DNA of 64,000 bases from Australimonas brisbanensis (GCA_038147155.1 JAYQTA010000007.1:62001-126000); one strand, 5' to 3'; numbered from the stretch's first letter, positions 44,056-53,327 are shown. The notes: generated by a model from the sequence alone, not told the origin. Program-made: numbers and translations.

Positions 44056-45369
44056 CTAGCCCCCGCCCAGGACGCTGCCGCCCCGCAGGAGGCGCGCGAT
44101 GTCCTGGATGCTCACGTATGCGATGCCCGCCATGAGCAGGGCGAAGCCCGTCAGGTGGACGAGGCGCTCCTTCTCCGGGGCCAGGCGCCGCCCTCGGCGC
44201 GCTAATTCTACCAACACCAGGGTGATGCGCCCACCGTCGAGCGCGGGGAGCGGCAGGATGTTGACGATGGCCAGGTTGATGGACAGCAGCGCCGCCCAGG
44301 CGATCAGCGGGCTGAGCCCCGCGCGCGCCACCTCGCCGGTGGCCTGGGCGATGCCCACGGGCCCCGATATCTGCACCTGCGATGCGCCGGATATCCAGCG
44401 GGATATCTCGTTGCGGAAGACCACCAGCACATCACCCATCTGTCGCAGCGCGTGCGGGAGCGCGGGCCAGAGGCCCTCGGCCCGGTGCTCCGTGAGGCGC
44501 TCCGTGAGGGTCGCGTCCCCCAGCGCCGTCAGTGCGTCGGCGGGGATGCTCAGCGTCAGCAGCCGCCCCGCGCGCATCACCCGCAGCGGCATGGCCTGCC
44601 CGGGGTTGGCCTCGGCCCACGCGGCGGCGGCCTCGGTCAGGCCCGTGGCGCTCAGCACCTGGCGCTCGCCCGCCAGCACCGGCGCATCGCCCACCAGCAG
44701 GCCCGCCGCCGTGAGGGGCGATGCGCCCGGCAGGGAAGCCACCGTGGTCAGCGCATTGGCCACACGCACCCCGGTGGCGCCCTCCCCCACGGGTGGGGCG
44801 GAGCGCACCTCGCTGATGCGCACGTCCAGCGGCTCGCCCCGGCGCTCGATGACCCAGCCGGAGTCCGCGTTGAGCCGCAGCTGGAGCGCACCGGAGAGGG
44901 CCGCCGTGTTCTCCACCGCTCGTCCGTCCACCGACCGGATCACATCCCCCGCCTGCACCCCCGCGGACTCGGCGGGCGAGCCAGGGGCCACCGAGACCAC
45001 CGTCACGTCGGCGATGGTCACCTGCTGCCCGATCATCAGCACCGCCGTCAGCAGGAAGATGGGCAACAGCGCGTTCATGGCGGGCCCCGCCGCCAACACG
45101 GCCAGGCGCGCGCGCGCCGACTTGGCCCCGAAGGAGCGCGTCCCCGCGCCGGGACCGTCCTCCCCCTCCATGCGCACGAAGCCGCCCAGGGGCAGTAAGT
45201 TGAGGGTGTAGTCCGTCTCGCCCCGGCGGATGCCGTACACGCGTGGCGGATAGCCCACCCCGAACTCCAGCACCTTCACCCCGGCCAGCTTGGCCACGGT
45301 GAAGTGCCCCAACTCATGAACGATCACCAGCACGCCCAGCACCAGCAGGAAGAGCAGCACCGTGGTCAT
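44056..45369 (-). CDS. rseP: Site-2 protease RseP family
   Basis: Intramembrane zinc metalloprotease of 437 residues. HELGH at 18-22 in the first membrane span and a second ligand motif NILPLPALDGGR near the C-terminus. A PDZ domain (VVSVAPGSPAESAGVQAGDVI) lies in the middle; a second, weaker PDZ-like stretch may follow. Releases membrane-bound regulators. ATG 45369 overlaps the dxr stop by 4 nt. Confidence 0.95.
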   Translation of the reverse strand: MTTVLLFLLVLGVLVIVHELGHFTVAKLAGVKVLEFGVGYPPRVYGIRRGETDYTLNLLPLGGFVRMEGEDGPGAGTRSFGAKSARARLAVLAAGPAMNALLPIFLLTAVLMIGQQVTIADVTVVSVAPGSPAESAGVQAGDVIRSVDGRAVENTAALSGALQLRLNADSGWVIERRGEPLDVRISEVRSAPPVGEGATGVRVANALTTVASLPGASPLTAAGLLVGDAPVLAGERQVLSATGLTEAAAAWAEANPGQAMPLRVMRAGRLLTLSIPADALTALGDATLTERLTEHRAEGLWPALPHALRQMGDVLVVFRNEISRWISGASQVQISGPVGIAQATGEVARAGLSPLIAWAALLSINLAIVNILPLPALDGGRITLVLVELARRGRRLAPEKERLVHLTGFALLMAGIAYVSIQDIARLLRGGSVLGGG

Positions 45370-46484
45370 CGCGCGCCTCCCACCCGCTCGGCCACCTGGG
45401 CGCGGGCCCACGCATCGGCCGCCAGCACCGCCTCCACCGAATCGTCCGCCCACCCCTCATGACGCTCCACGACCCCGGCCACCAGGGACGGGATGTCACC
45501 GAAGCCGATGCGCCCCGCCAGGAACAGGTGCACCGCCTCCTCGTCGGCAGCGGAGAGCACGGCGGGATGGGTGCCCCCCGCTCGGCTCGCCGCCAACGCC
45601 GTGGCGAAGCACGGGTAGCGCGCCGGGTCCAGCGCCTCGAAGGTGAGGTTGGGGTAGGCCAGCGGGTCGTAGCGAGGGATGACGGGGCTCTCGACCCGTT
45701 CCGGGTGGGTGAGGGCGTACTGGATCGGCAGGCGCATGTCGGGCGGGCCCATCTGCGCCTTCACGGACCCGTCGGCCAGCTCCACGAAAGAATGCACCAC
45801 GCTCTGCGGATGCACCACCACCTCGATGCGCTCATACGGCACGTCGAACAGCCAGCGCGACTCGATGACCTCGAAGCCCTTGTTCATCAGGGTGGACGAG
45901 TCGATGGTGATCTTGCGTCCCATGACCCAGGTGGGGTGCCGCAGCGCCTGCTCCGGGGTGACCTGGGCCAGTTCATCCAGCGAGCGGGTGCGGAAGGGGC
46001 CGCCGGAGGCGGTGATGATGAGGCGGCGCGGGGGCTGGGCCTCCCCCTGGATGCACTGCCAGATGGCGGAGGGCTCCGAGTCCACGGGCAGCACCTGTGC
46101 GCCGTGAGCGGCCCCGGTGCGCATCACCAGCCCCCCGGCCATGACGATGACCTCCTTGTCGGAGAGGGCCACCGCCTTGCCCGCGCGCAGCGCGGCGAGG
46201 GTGGCGTGCAGGCCCGCCTTGCCCGTGAGGGCCATCATCACCACGTCCGCCTCGGGGAGCGTGGCCATCTCCTCCAGGGAGATGGTCTGCGCGCCATCGA
46301 AGGCGACGCCCGCGCCGGAGTGGACGTAGCGGGGCCGGAACTCGGCCACCTGGCGGGCGAGCAGTTCCGTGTTGTTCCCGGCGGCCAGGCCCACCACCCG
46401 GAAGCGGTCCGCCAGCGCGCGCACCACGCCCAGGGTCTGGGTGCCGATGGAGCCGGTGGACCCCAGGACGACGATGCCCTTCAT
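45366..46484 (-). CDS. dxr: 1-deoxy-D-xylulose 5-phosphate reductoisomerase
   Basis: Second MEP-pathway enzyme; 372 residues. NADPH motif GSTGSIGTQTL at the start, metal/substrate region VDSEPSAIWQC and ASGGPFRT, MGRKITIDSSTLMNKGFEVIE. Lies between cdsA and rseP in the standard bacterial order. Confidence 0.97.
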   Translation of the reverse strand: MKGIVVLGSTGSIGTQTLGVVRALADRFRVVGLAAGNNTELLARQVAEFRPRYVHSGAGVAFDGAQTISLEEMATLPEADVVMMALTGKAGLHATLAALRAGKAVALSDKEVIVMAGGLVMRTGAAHGAQVLPVDSEPSAIWQCIQGEAQPPRRLIITASGGPFRTRSLDELAQVTPEQALRHPTWVMGRKITIDSSTLMNKGFEVIESRWLFDVPYERIEVVVHPQSVVHSFVELADGSVKAQMGPPDMRLPIQYALTHPERVESPVIPRYDPLAYPNLTFEALDPARYPCFATALAASRAGGTHPAVLSAADEEAVHLFLAGRIGFGDIPSLVAGVVERHEGWADDSVEAVLAADAWARAQVAERVGGAR

Positions 46485-46508
46485 GCCGCACTTAACCTCA
46501 CGCTGCGT

Positions 46509-47420
46509 TCACCCTGCGGGCCAGAGCCTGCTGGCAGCGTAAACGAGGGGTAGCACCACAACAAGGCTGTCCATGCGGTCGAGCATGCCGCCGTGGCCGG
46601 GAATCAACACCCCGGAGTCCTTCACCCCGGCGATGCGCTTGAGCTTCGATTCGGCCAGGTCGCCCAGTTGCGCGCCCACGCCGATGGCGAGGCCCAGCCC
46701 CACCGCCCAGACAAACGCGTTGGCGATGCCGTCCGCGAGGGCCACCAGCCCAACGCTGGCTCCGACGGCCGCCAGCAGGCCTCCCACGGCGCCCTCCCAC
46801 GTCTTGGATGGGCTGATGGACGGGGCCATCTTGTGCGCGCCGATTAGCCGCCCCACGGCATACGCCCCGGTGTCCGTGGCGAAGGTGGCCAGCAGTCCCA
46901 CCAACACCCACGCCAGGCCCTCCGGACCGGCGCGCAGCAGCACCGCCGCGGCCAGAGGCCCCCCCGCGTAGGCGGCTCCCAGTGCCGTCAGCGCGCCGTC
47001 GCCCACGGCCTCCGGGGAGCGGCGCACCCACGCGGCGGTGGCCGCCGTGGCCAGCGCCCCCACGCCCAGGGCCGCCAGCACCCACACGCCACCGAACGCG
47101 GCCGCTCCGGCCAGGGCTGCCGCCCACAGCGCGCCGGTGACGATGAGCGGGCGCCAGCCCGAGCGCGCCAGGAGCACCAGCGCCTCGGACCCACCCGCCA
47201 GCGCGGCGAGGGCGGCCAGGGCGGCCAGGGCGGGTCCGCCCAGCCAGACCGCACCCAGCACCAGGGGCAGGCCCACGGCGGCGCTGGCCAGGCGCACCGG
47301 CAGGCCAGAGGGGGCCCTGCGCGGTGCGGGCCGGGGTGAGGGTGCGGGAGGCACGGGGGCTGCGGGCCCCCCGGAACCAGCCCTGCGGGTGCGTGGACCG
47401 GACGAGGGACGATTGGTCAT
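46509..47420 (-). CDS. cdsA: Phosphatidate cytidylyltransferase
   Basis: CDP-diacylglycerol synthase, 303 residues, with multiple membrane spans. C-terminal signature SPSKTWEGAVGG, GDLAESKLKRIAGVKDSG and PGHGGMLDRMDS. A Pro/Arg-rich, probably cytosolic, N-terminal 40 residues precede the first span. ATG 47420, 10 nt after uppS. Confidence 0.93.
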   Translation of the reverse strand: MTNRPSSGPRTRRAGSGGPAAPVPPAPSPRPAPRRAPSGLPVRLASAAVGLPLVLGAVWLGGPALAALAALAALAGGSEALVLLARSGWRPLIVTGALWAAALAGAAAFGGVWVLAALGVGALATAATAAWVRRSPEAVGDGALTALGAAYAGGPLAAAVLLRAGPEGLAWVLVGLLATFATDTGAYAVGRLIGAHKMAPSISPSKTWEGAVGGLLAAVGASVGLVALADGIANAFVWAVGLGLAIGVGAQLGDLAESKLKRIAGVKDSGVLIPGHGGMLDRMDSLVVVLPLVYAASRLWPAG

Positions 47421-47430
47421 GGTGATTTCC

Positions 47431-48159
47431 CTAGGGGAGACGGCCGAAACGGCGTTTGCGCGCGCTGTAGGCATCCAGGGCCCGCCCGACCTCGGCCGTA
47501 TCGAAGTCGGGCCAGCAGACGGCGGTCTGGTAGTACTCGGCATAGGCCGCCTGCCAGATGAGGAAGTTGGAGATGCGCTGCTCACCGGCGGTGCGGATGA
47601 TCAGGTCGGGGTCGGGCACGTCGGGCAGGTAGAGGTGCGCGCGCACCGTCTCCTCGGTGATGGCCTCCGGGGCGATGCCCGAGGCCACGATGGCCCGCAC
47701 CGCGTCCACCAGCTCGGCCCGTCCGCCGTAGTCGAAGGCCACGCACAATTGCAGCCCGGTGTTCTGGGCGGTGAGGGCCACGGCGGAGCGGATCGCCTCG
47801 GCCAGCGGGCCGGGCAGGCGCTCCAGCGAGCCCAGGTGGCGGATGCGCACGCCGCGCCGGTGCAGGGTGGCGGCCTCCTCGCCGATCACCTCATGCAGGA
47901 TGCGCAGCAGCCCCTCCACCTCCGGGGCGGGGCGTCCCCAGTTCTCCGTGGAGAAGGCGTAGAGGGTCAGGAAGCGCACCCCCCCGTCCTGGAAGGAGGC
48001 GATGACGCGCCGGATGTTCTCCGTGCCCGCCTGGTGCCCCTCCAGCCGCGGGCGGCCCTGGCGCTCGGCCCAGCGGCCGTTGCCGTCCATGATCAGCGCC
48101 ACGTGACGGGGAACGGCCCGGGTGGCGGCATCGCGGGGGGAGAGCGCTTCGAGGGTCAC
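47431..48159 (-). CDS. uppS: Isoprenyl transferase (undecaprenyl diphosphate synthase)
   Basis: Cis-prenyltransferase of 242 residues making the lipid carrier for wall synthesis. Motifs IMDGNGRWAERQG, LYAFSTENWGRP, FDYGGRAEL and DLIIRTAGEQRISNFL. GTG 48159 overlaps the frr stop by one base. Confidence 0.97.
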   Translation of the reverse strand: MTLEALSPRDAATRAVPRHVALIMDGNGRWAERQGRPRLEGHQAGTENIRRVIASFQDGGVRFLTLYAFSTENWGRPAPEVEGLLRILHEVIGEEAATLHRRGVRIRHLGSLERLPGPLAEAIRSAVALTAQNTGLQLCVAFDYGGRAELVDAVRAIVASGIAPEAITEETVRAHLYLPDVPDPDLIIRTAGEQRISNFLIWQAAYAEYYQTAVCWPDFDTAEVGRALDAYSARKRRFGRLP

Positions 48160-48731
48160 TAGACCTCCAGCAGCTCCGCTTCCTTGCGGGTGGCGACCGC
48201 TGCGGCCTTGGCCGTGGCGGCATCGGTGAGCTTCTGCAATCGCTCCTGCTGGCGGCGCAGCTCGTCCTGGGAGAGCTGCTTGTTCTTCTCCATGCCGCGC
48301 AGCCCGTCCTGGGCGTCACGGCGCACGTTGCGGATGGAGATGTTGGTCTCCTCCAGCATCTTGCGCAGGCGGCGCACCATGTCCTGACGGCGCTCCTGGG
48401 TCATGGGGGGGATGGGCAGGCGTATCACCTGCCCGTCGTTGTTGGGCGTGAGGCCGATGTCCGACTTGAGCAACTCCTTCTCCAGGGAGTTGAGCGTCCC
48501 CTTGTCGAAGGGCTGGACCATGAGCATGCGGGCATCGGGCGCGGTGATGGTGGCCACCTGGTTCAGGGGCATCACCGTCCCGTACAGCTCAACGCGCACG
48601 TCCTCCAGCATGGCGGGGTTCGCCCGGCCCGTGCGCAGGCCCTCGGCCTCGTGGCGGAACACCTCCACCGACTTGTCCATGCGCTCATCAGCGTCCATGA
48701 ACAGCAGTTCCAGTTCTTCGTTCTCAGGCAT
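48159..48731 (-). CDS. frr: Ribosome recycling factor
   Basis: A 190-residue protein with the typical RRF pattern: GRANPAMLEDVRVELYG, PLNQVATI, the basic helix QERRQDMVRRLRKMLEE and a long C-terminal helix. Splits post-termination ribosomes with EF-G. The 5-residue N-terminal addition (MPENE) is minor. Confidence 0.97.
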   Translation of the reverse strand: MPENEELELLFMDADERMDKSVEVFRHEAEGLRTGRANPAMLEDVRVELYGTVMPLNQVATITAPDARMLMVQPFDKGTLNSLEKELLKSDIGLTPNNDGQVIRLPIPPMTQERRQDMVRRLRKMLEETNISIRNVRRDAQDGLRGMEKNKQLSQDELRRQQERLQKLTDAATAKAAAVATRKEAELLEV

Positions 48732-48767
48732 GGGGGCCTCGCTTCACGCCCGGCAGGGCCAGGCGCG

Positions 48768-49508
48768 TCAGTGGGTCTGTGCGGGGTGGGCGGCGTCGAT
48801 CAGCGTGCCCAGGGGTTCTCCCTCGAGGATAGCCGCCACCGAACCGGGCTTGAAGATATCGAAGACCCGGATGGGGAGCTCGTTCTCCATGCACAGGGAG
48901 AGCGCCGTGGAATCCATCACCTCCACCCGCTTGTTCAGCAGGTCGATGTAGCCGATGTGGTCGAAACGCTGGGCGCCGGGCTCCTTGCGCGGGTCGGCGT
49001 CGTACACCCCGTCCACCTTGTTCTTAGCCATGAGCAGGATGTCGGCGTGCATCTCCACCGCGCGCAGGGCGGCGGTGGTGTCCGTGGTCATGTAGGGGTT
49101 GCCGGTACCCGCGGCGAAGATGACCACACGCCCCTTCTCCAGGTGGCGCAGGGCCCGGCGGAAGATGTAGGGCTCAGCCACATCCCGGATGTCGATGGCC
49201 GACTGGGTGCGGGTGACCACGCCGTGCTGTTCCAGGGCGTCCTGCAGTGCCAGGGCGTTGATCACCGTGGCCAGCATCCCGGCATAGTCAGCCGTGGCGC
49301 GATCCATGCCCTTGCGCTCGGCCTCGGCGCCGCGCCAGATGTTGCCGCCACCCACCACCAGGCACACCTGGGTGCCCAGGGCGAGGGCGGCCTTCACCTC
49401 TTCAGACAGGTAGGCCAGCACGGACCAATCGATGCCGGAGGGGGATGCCCCCCGCAGCGATTCACCCGAGAGCTTGAGCACCGCCCGCCGGTACCGCACT
49501 CCTGGCAT
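48768..49508 (-). CDS. pyrH: UMP kinase
   Basis: Amino-acid-kinase-fold UMP kinase of 246 residues. LKLSGESL at the start, VVGGGNIWRG, and GTGNPYMTTDTTAALRA are all conserved. Standard place between tsf and frr. Confidence 0.97.
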   Translation of the reverse strand: MPGVRYRRAVLKLSGESLRGASPSGIDWSVLAYLSEEVKAALALGTQVCLVVGGGNIWRGAEAERKGMDRATADYAGMLATVINALALQDALEQHGVVTRTQSAIDIRDVAEPYIFRRALRHLEKGRVVIFAAGTGNPYMTTDTTAALRAVEMHADILLMAKNKVDGVYDADPRKEPGAQRFDHIGYIDLLNKRVEVMDSTALSLCMENELPIRVFDIFKPGSVAAILEGEPLGTLIDAAHPAQTH

Positions 49509-49545
49509 GGGACCTCCTGCTCGAGAACTGCACCGGGCCGGCGGA

Positions 49546-50049
49546 CTACTCGCCCAGGCTGTAGCGCGTGAACCGGCGCACCTGGATGTTCTCCCCGATG
49601 CGGGCCCGCACCTCCATCACCAGGTCGGCGATGGACTTGGACGAGTCCTTGATGTAGGCCTGCTTGAGCAGGCACACCTCCTCAGACCTGCGGGGCTCAT
49701 CGGCAGGCTTGTCCGCCTCGTCCAGGTACAGGGGCGACATGGCCGCCACCTGCATGGCGATGTTGCGAGCAAGCTCGCCGAACTCGGGCGTGCGCGCCAC
49801 GAAGTCGGTCTCGCAGTTCAGCTCCACCATGGCGCCGATGCGCCCACCCGCGTGGATGTAGGAGCCCACCACGCCCTCGGCGGTGGAGCGGTCGGACTTG
49901 GTGGCGGCCTTCGCCAGCCCCTTGGCCAAAAGCGCAGCCTCCGCCTTGTCCAGGTTCCCGTCAGCGGCCTCCAGGGCACGCTTCGCGTCCATGATGCCCG
50001 CGCCGGTGCGCTCGCGCAGCTCGCGGATCTGGTCAGTCGTTACAGCCAC
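49546..50049 (-). CDS. tsf: Elongation factor Ts, short form
   Basis: A 167-residue nucleotide-exchange factor for EF-Tu. N-terminal UBA-like domain (IRELRERTGAGIMDAKRAL) and the TDFVA motif (NCETDFVARTPEF) are intact. The protein is much shorter than the E. coli form and has one core half, as in Thermus and many Chloroflexota. Confidence 0.96.
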   Translation of the reverse strand: MAVTTDQIRELRERTGAGIMDAKRALEAADGNLDKAEAALLAKGLAKAATKSDRSTAEGVVGSYIHAGGRIGAMVELNCETDFVARTPEFGELARNIAMQVAAMSPLYLDEADKPADEPRRSEEVCLLKQAYIKDSSKSIADLVMEVRARIGENIQVRRFTRYSLGE

Positions 50050-50080
50050 CGTGCTACCTCATCCTCGGATGGTGTGGGGA

Positions 50081-50947
50081 CTAGGCCTGGGCCTCGCCGT
50101 CGGAGGCGTCCGCTTCCGTGGACGCCTCGGCCGCAGGCTCCGTCGCCGGCGCCGCAGCCTCCTCCTCCGCCTCGGCGGTGGAGTAGCCGCCGCGGGTGGC
50201 GAGCCACTCGTTGTGGCCGTCGATGGCGGCGTTGGCGATGTGGGAGGCGACCAGGCGGATCGAGCGGATCGCATCGTCGTTGCCGGGGATCGGCCAGTCG
50301 ATCAGGTCCGCGTCACAGTCGGTGTCCACCAGGGCGATGATGGGCACGCCCGCGCGCCGGGCCTCGGCCACGGCGATCTTCTCGCGCCCCACGTCCACCA
50401 CGAACAGAGCGCCGGGGAGCGTGGTCATCTCCTTGATGCCGCCGATGTAGCGGTTCATCTTCTCGATCTGCGTCTCCATCTTGAGCGCTTCCTTCTTGAT
50501 GAGCTGGTTCAGCTCACCGCGGGCCTGACGCTCCTCGAGGCGCACTAGGTAATCGATGCGGGACTCGATGGTGGAGAAGTTGGTGATGGTCCCGCCCAGC
50601 CAGCGCTGGTTGACGTGGTACTGGCCCGAGCGGATCGACTCCTCACGGACCGCGTCCTGCGCCTGCTTCTTGGTGCCCACCATCAGCAGCTTCTTGCCGG
50701 AGGCGGTGAGGGTGCGCACGTACTGGCAAGCCTGCACCAGCAGGTCCATGGTCTGCTGAAGGTCAACGATGTGGATGCCGTTGCGCTGGGCGAAGATGAA
50801 TCGGCGCATCTTGGGGTTCCACCGGTGGGTCTGGTGACCGAAGTGGACACCTGCCTCCAACAGCGCCTTCATCGTCAGGGGCTCAGGGGCGGGTGCGGTG
50901 GACGCGGGTGCGCCCGGGATCGAAGGGGACGTTGCTTCTTGAACCAT
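50081..50947 (-). CDS. rpsB: 30S ribosomal protein S2
   Basis: A 288-residue S2. It has LLEAGVHFGHQTHRWNPKMR, NQRWLGGTITNF and PIIALVDTDCDADLIDWPIP. There is an N-terminal Ala/Pro extension of about 25 residues and an acidic Ala/Glu-rich C-terminal tail. First gene of the long rpsB-to-proS run. Confidence 0.96.
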   Translation of the reverse strand: MVQEATSPSIPGAPASTAPAPEPLTMKALLEAGVHFGHQTHRWNPKMRRFIFAQRNGIHIVDLQQTMDLLVQACQYVRTLTASGKKLLMVGTKKQAQDAVREESIRSGQYHVNQRWLGGTITNFSTIESRIDYLVRLEERQARGELNQLIKKEALKMETQIEKMNRYIGGIKEMTTLPGALFVVDVGREKIAVAEARRAGVPIIALVDTDCDADLIDWPIPGNDDAIRSIRLVASHIANAAIDGHNEWLATRGGYSTAEAEEEAAAPATEPAAEASTEADASDGEAQA

Positions 50948-51024
50948 GACCTGCCTTTCCGTTGGTCTCAGAGATTTCCGCCGGGCTCAACAATCCCTGC
51001 GGCGTGCTGTAGACAAACAGTCCG

Positions 51025-51033
51025 ATGATAGCA
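51025..51033 (-). promoter_or_regulatory. Extended -10 promoter of the rpsB operon
   Basis: Minus-strand TATCAT (51030-51025) preceded by TGC, 78 nt before the rpsB ATG. No clear -35. The leader may hold an S2 autoregulatory site, but none was resolved. Confidence 0.5.
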
Positions 51034-51137
51034 CGGGCAGGGCCCGCACGCGAGCGGGACCCCACCTTTCACGCCCTACAGCGCGCCCATCCGCGAGCGC
51101 AGCAGCCGGCTGACCCCCAGCGCGCACGCAGACCTCT

Positions 51138-51866
51138 TCAGGTTCCTCCCCGTGCGCCCACCAACGCCCGGATGTGGACCAGCACCGCGTCCAGGTCCGC
51201 AGGGGAGAGGCGGCCGGTGTTGGTGTTGCGGGGGCTGGGGTGGTAGCAGTCGGCCAGCACCGGCAACCCCTCGCCCAGCGCATGCACCGCCCCGTGGGTG
51301 AACGGGACGCCCCGCAGCGGCAGGCCGGAGCGCTCCCGCAGCGCGCGCAGGCACGCATCGTGCGCCAGCCGTCCCAGCGCCAGCACCACCCGCACGCGGG
51401 GGAGCAGGCCCAGTTCCTGCGCCAGGAACGGGCGGCACGCGTGCTGCTCGGCGGTGGTGGGGCGGTCGGCGGGCGGTGCGCAGCGCACCGCCGCCGAGTT
51501 GAATACGTCCAGCAGCCGGAACCCGTCGCCCCGGTGGGCGGAGACGGGCTCCGAGGCGAAGCCGGTGCGGTGGAGCGCCGCGGTGAGGAAGTCGGCGGAG
51601 GGGTCGCCGGTGAACAGGCGTCCCGTGCGGTTGGCCCCGTGAGAGGCGGGGGCCAGGCCCACCAGCAGCACCCGCGCGGCGGGGTCGCCATGGCCTGGCA
51701 CCGGCGCGCCCCAGTAGTCCTCATGGGCGTGGCGCGGCTTGCGCGCCCCCAGCGCCACGTGCTCACGGTAGGCCACCAGGCGCGGGCACGCCCGGCAGGC
51801 CACGATGCGCCGGGCCAGTGCGCCCAGCCGGCCCGTGAGCGGGCCGTCGTAGCGGCGGCTGATCAT
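51138..51866 (-). CDS. Family 5 uracil-DNA glycosylase (UDGb type)
   Basis: A 242-residue base-excision repair enzyme. Motif 1 GLAPASHGANRTGRLFTGD and motif 2 HPSPRNTNTG are as in UDGb, which removes uracil and other deaminated bases. Fe-S ligands include CRACPRL and a Cys in VRCAPP and EQHACRP. It is divergent from apt. Confidence 0.92.
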   Translation of the reverse strand: MISRRYDGPLTGRLGALARRIVACRACPRLVAYREHVALGARKPRHAHEDYWGAPVPGHGDPAARVLLVGLAPASHGANRTGRLFTGDPSADFLTAALHRTGFASEPVSAHRGDGFRLLDVFNSAAVRCAPPADRPTTAEQHACRPFLAQELGLLPRVRVVLALGRLAHDACLRALRERSGLPLRGVPFTHGAVHALGEGLPVLADCYHPSPRNTNTGRLSPADLDAVLVHIRALVGARGGT

Positions 51867-51913
51867 GAGGCCTCCTCTGCTAGCATGCAGCCTATCCCAG
51901 CAGGAGCGCGCCC

Positions 51914-52432
51914 GTGAGCACAGACCTGGCCAGCCTGATCCGCACCATCCCCGACTTCCCCTCCCCCGGCATCCAGTTCCGGGACATCACCCCCCTGCTG
52001 GGCGATGCCGCCGCCTTCCGGGGGGCCATCGAGGCCCTCGCCGCTCCCTTCCGGGGCTCGGGCATCGACCAGGTGGCGGCCATCGAGGCGCGTGGGTACC
52101 TGCTGGGGGCCCCGTTGGCGGTGGCGCTGGGCGCGGGCTTCGTGCCCGTGCGCAAGGTGGGCAAGCTACCCTTCCGCACCTACCGGGCCGAGTACGCGCT
52201 GGAGTACGGAGAGGCGGCCATCGAGATGCACGAGGACGCACTTCTGGCCCATCACCGCGTACTGGTGGTGGACGACGTGCTGGCCACCGGCGGCACGCTC
52301 AACGCGGCGCTCCAGCTGGTCCAGCGGGCGGGCGCGTCGGTGGCCGGGCTCGCGGTGCTGATCGAACTGGACGCCCTGGGCGGGCGGGCGGCGCTGGCCG
52401 GGCGCGAGGTCCACGCCCTGCTCCACTACTAG
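51914..52432 (+). CDS. apt: Adenine phosphoribosyltransferase
   Basis: Purine salvage: adenine + PRPP to AMP; 172 residues. PRPP loop VLVVDDVLATGGTL, IPDFPSPGIQFRDITPLL at the start and KLPFRTYRAEYALEYG. GTG 51914 with AGGAG upstream. Confidence 0.96.
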   Translation: MSTDLASLIRTIPDFPSPGIQFRDITPLLGDAAAFRGAIEALAAPFRGSGIDQVAAIEARGYLLGAPLAVALGAGFVPVRKVGKLPFRTYRAEYALEYGEAAIEMHEDALLAHHRVLVVDDVLATGGTLNAALQLVQRAGASVAGLAVLIELDALGGRAALAGREVHALLHY

Positions 52433-52452
52433 CGCATCCTCACAGCCCCTTC

Positions 52453-52468
52453 ATGCACGTCCGTGCAT
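52453..52468. promoter_or_regulatory. 16-bp palindrome upstream of the cupredoxin gene
   Basis: ATGCACG-TC-CGTGCAT, a perfect 7-bp dyad, 79 nt before the cupredoxin ATG and 21 nt after apt. Operator-like; it does not match the CopY, CsoR or CueR consensus by eye. Confidence 0.4.
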
Positions 52469-52546
52469 CGTTCATACAGCGTGGGCTCCTGCGCGCGTAT
52501 GCTTGCCCCAGCGGCGGCGATGACGCCCCGCGAACGGGAGGACGAG

Positions 52547-52984
52547 ATGCGCAAGACGGTGTTGATGGCGATGGCGGGCCTGACGGCCCTGGCTTTGGCG
52601 GCATGCGGTGGTGGGGCGGAGCCGACGGCGACCCCGTCCGGGCACGCCAGCGTGGCGGTGGATCTGGGCGAGTGGCACGTGACGGCGGTTCCGGCGTCGG
52701 CCCCGGCGGGCGAGATCGATTTCGACGCCACCAACTCCGGCAACATCGAGCACGAGCTGGTGATCGTGAAGACGGATCTGGCGCACGATGCGCTGGTGGT
52801 GGTGGACGGCACGGTGGATGAGGCCGCCTCCGGCACGCTGATCGGCGAGATCGAGCCCGACGAGCTGCCCGCGGGCGGCGAGGCATCGGCCACCTTCAAC
52901 CTGGCCGCTGGCAACTACGCGCTGATCTGCAACCTGCCCGGCCACTACGGCGCGGGCATGCACACCGGCTTCACGGTCAACTAG
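52547..52984 (+). CDS. Cupredoxin-domain lipoprotein (type 1 copper)
   Basis: A 145-residue exported protein. The lipobox ends at C20 (LALAAC). The type 1 copper ligands are H69 (NIEHELV) and C128, H133, M138, spaced C-x4-H-x4-M in CNLPGHYGAGMH, as in plastocyanin/sulfocyanin-like electron carriers. ATG 52547 has GGGAGG upstream. Probably a membrane-tethered electron-transfer protein on the outer face; its partner oxidase is not in the window. Confidence 0.9.
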   Translation: MRKTVLMAMAGLTALALAACGGGAEPTATPSGHASVAVDLGEWHVTAVPASAPAGEIDFDATNSGNIEHELVIVKTDLAHDALVVVDGTVDEAASGTLIGEIEPDELPAGGEASATFNLAAGNYALICNLPGHYGAGMHTGFTVN

Positions 52985-53001
52985 TCCGCAGGAGGCCGCT
53001 G

Positions 53002-53178
53002 ATGCTGGAGCGTTCGCAGATGGCGGTGGTGCTGTTCCTGCTGGGCCTGGGCCTGGTGCTCATCGGGGTTCTGGGTGTGGGGGCGGCCTCCGCCACCAAC
53101 AACCTTGCCCTGGCCGTTGGGGCCGTGCTGGCTGTCATCGGCGCGGTCTGGTGGCAGATGCTCCGGCGCACGCGCTAG
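53002..53178 (+). CDS. 58-aa membrane protein
   Basis: A short gene with AGGAGG 6 nt before ATG 53002. The sequence has two hydrophobic spans (MAVVLFLLGLGLVLIGVLGV and LALAVGAVLAVIGAVWW) and a basic C-terminus (LRRTR). It starts 17 nt after the cupredoxin gene and ends before a strong hairpin, so it is likely in the same transcript. Function unknown. Confidence 0.7.
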   Translation: MLERSQMAVVLFLLGLGLVLIGVLGVGAASATNNLALAVGAVLAVIGAVWWQMLRRTR

Positions 53179-53184
53179 CAGGAT

Positions 53185-53213
53185 AGAGGGCCACGGCTGC
53201 GCCGTGGCCCTCT
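53185..53213 (+). terminator. Strong hairpin after the cupredoxin unit
   Basis: Perfect 13-bp stem AGAGGGCCACGGC (53185-53197) with 53201-53213, loop TGC. No T run follows, but the position after the last gene supports termination. Confidence 0.6.
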
Positions 53214-53217
53214 TGGC

Positions 53218-53320
53218 TCCGCTCGCTTCGCTCGCTCGTCTGAAGGGGGACACCCCCTGGCCGCCCTGCGGGCGCCGAACCCCCGGCAGGGGAGAGGTGC
53301 CCTCTCCCACTGCACCCCTC
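53218..53320 (+). repeat. Dispersed hairpin repeat, copy G (type II, truncated)
   Basis: Between convergent genes. CCGCTCGCTTCGCTCGCTCG, AGGGGG-ACA-CCCCCT, CGCCC-TGC-GGGCG, then GAACCCCCGGCAGGGGAGAGG, which passes directly into an M2-like hairpin. The third and fourth stems of the other copies are missing. Confidence 0.78.
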
Positions 53321-53327
53321 TGGACGG

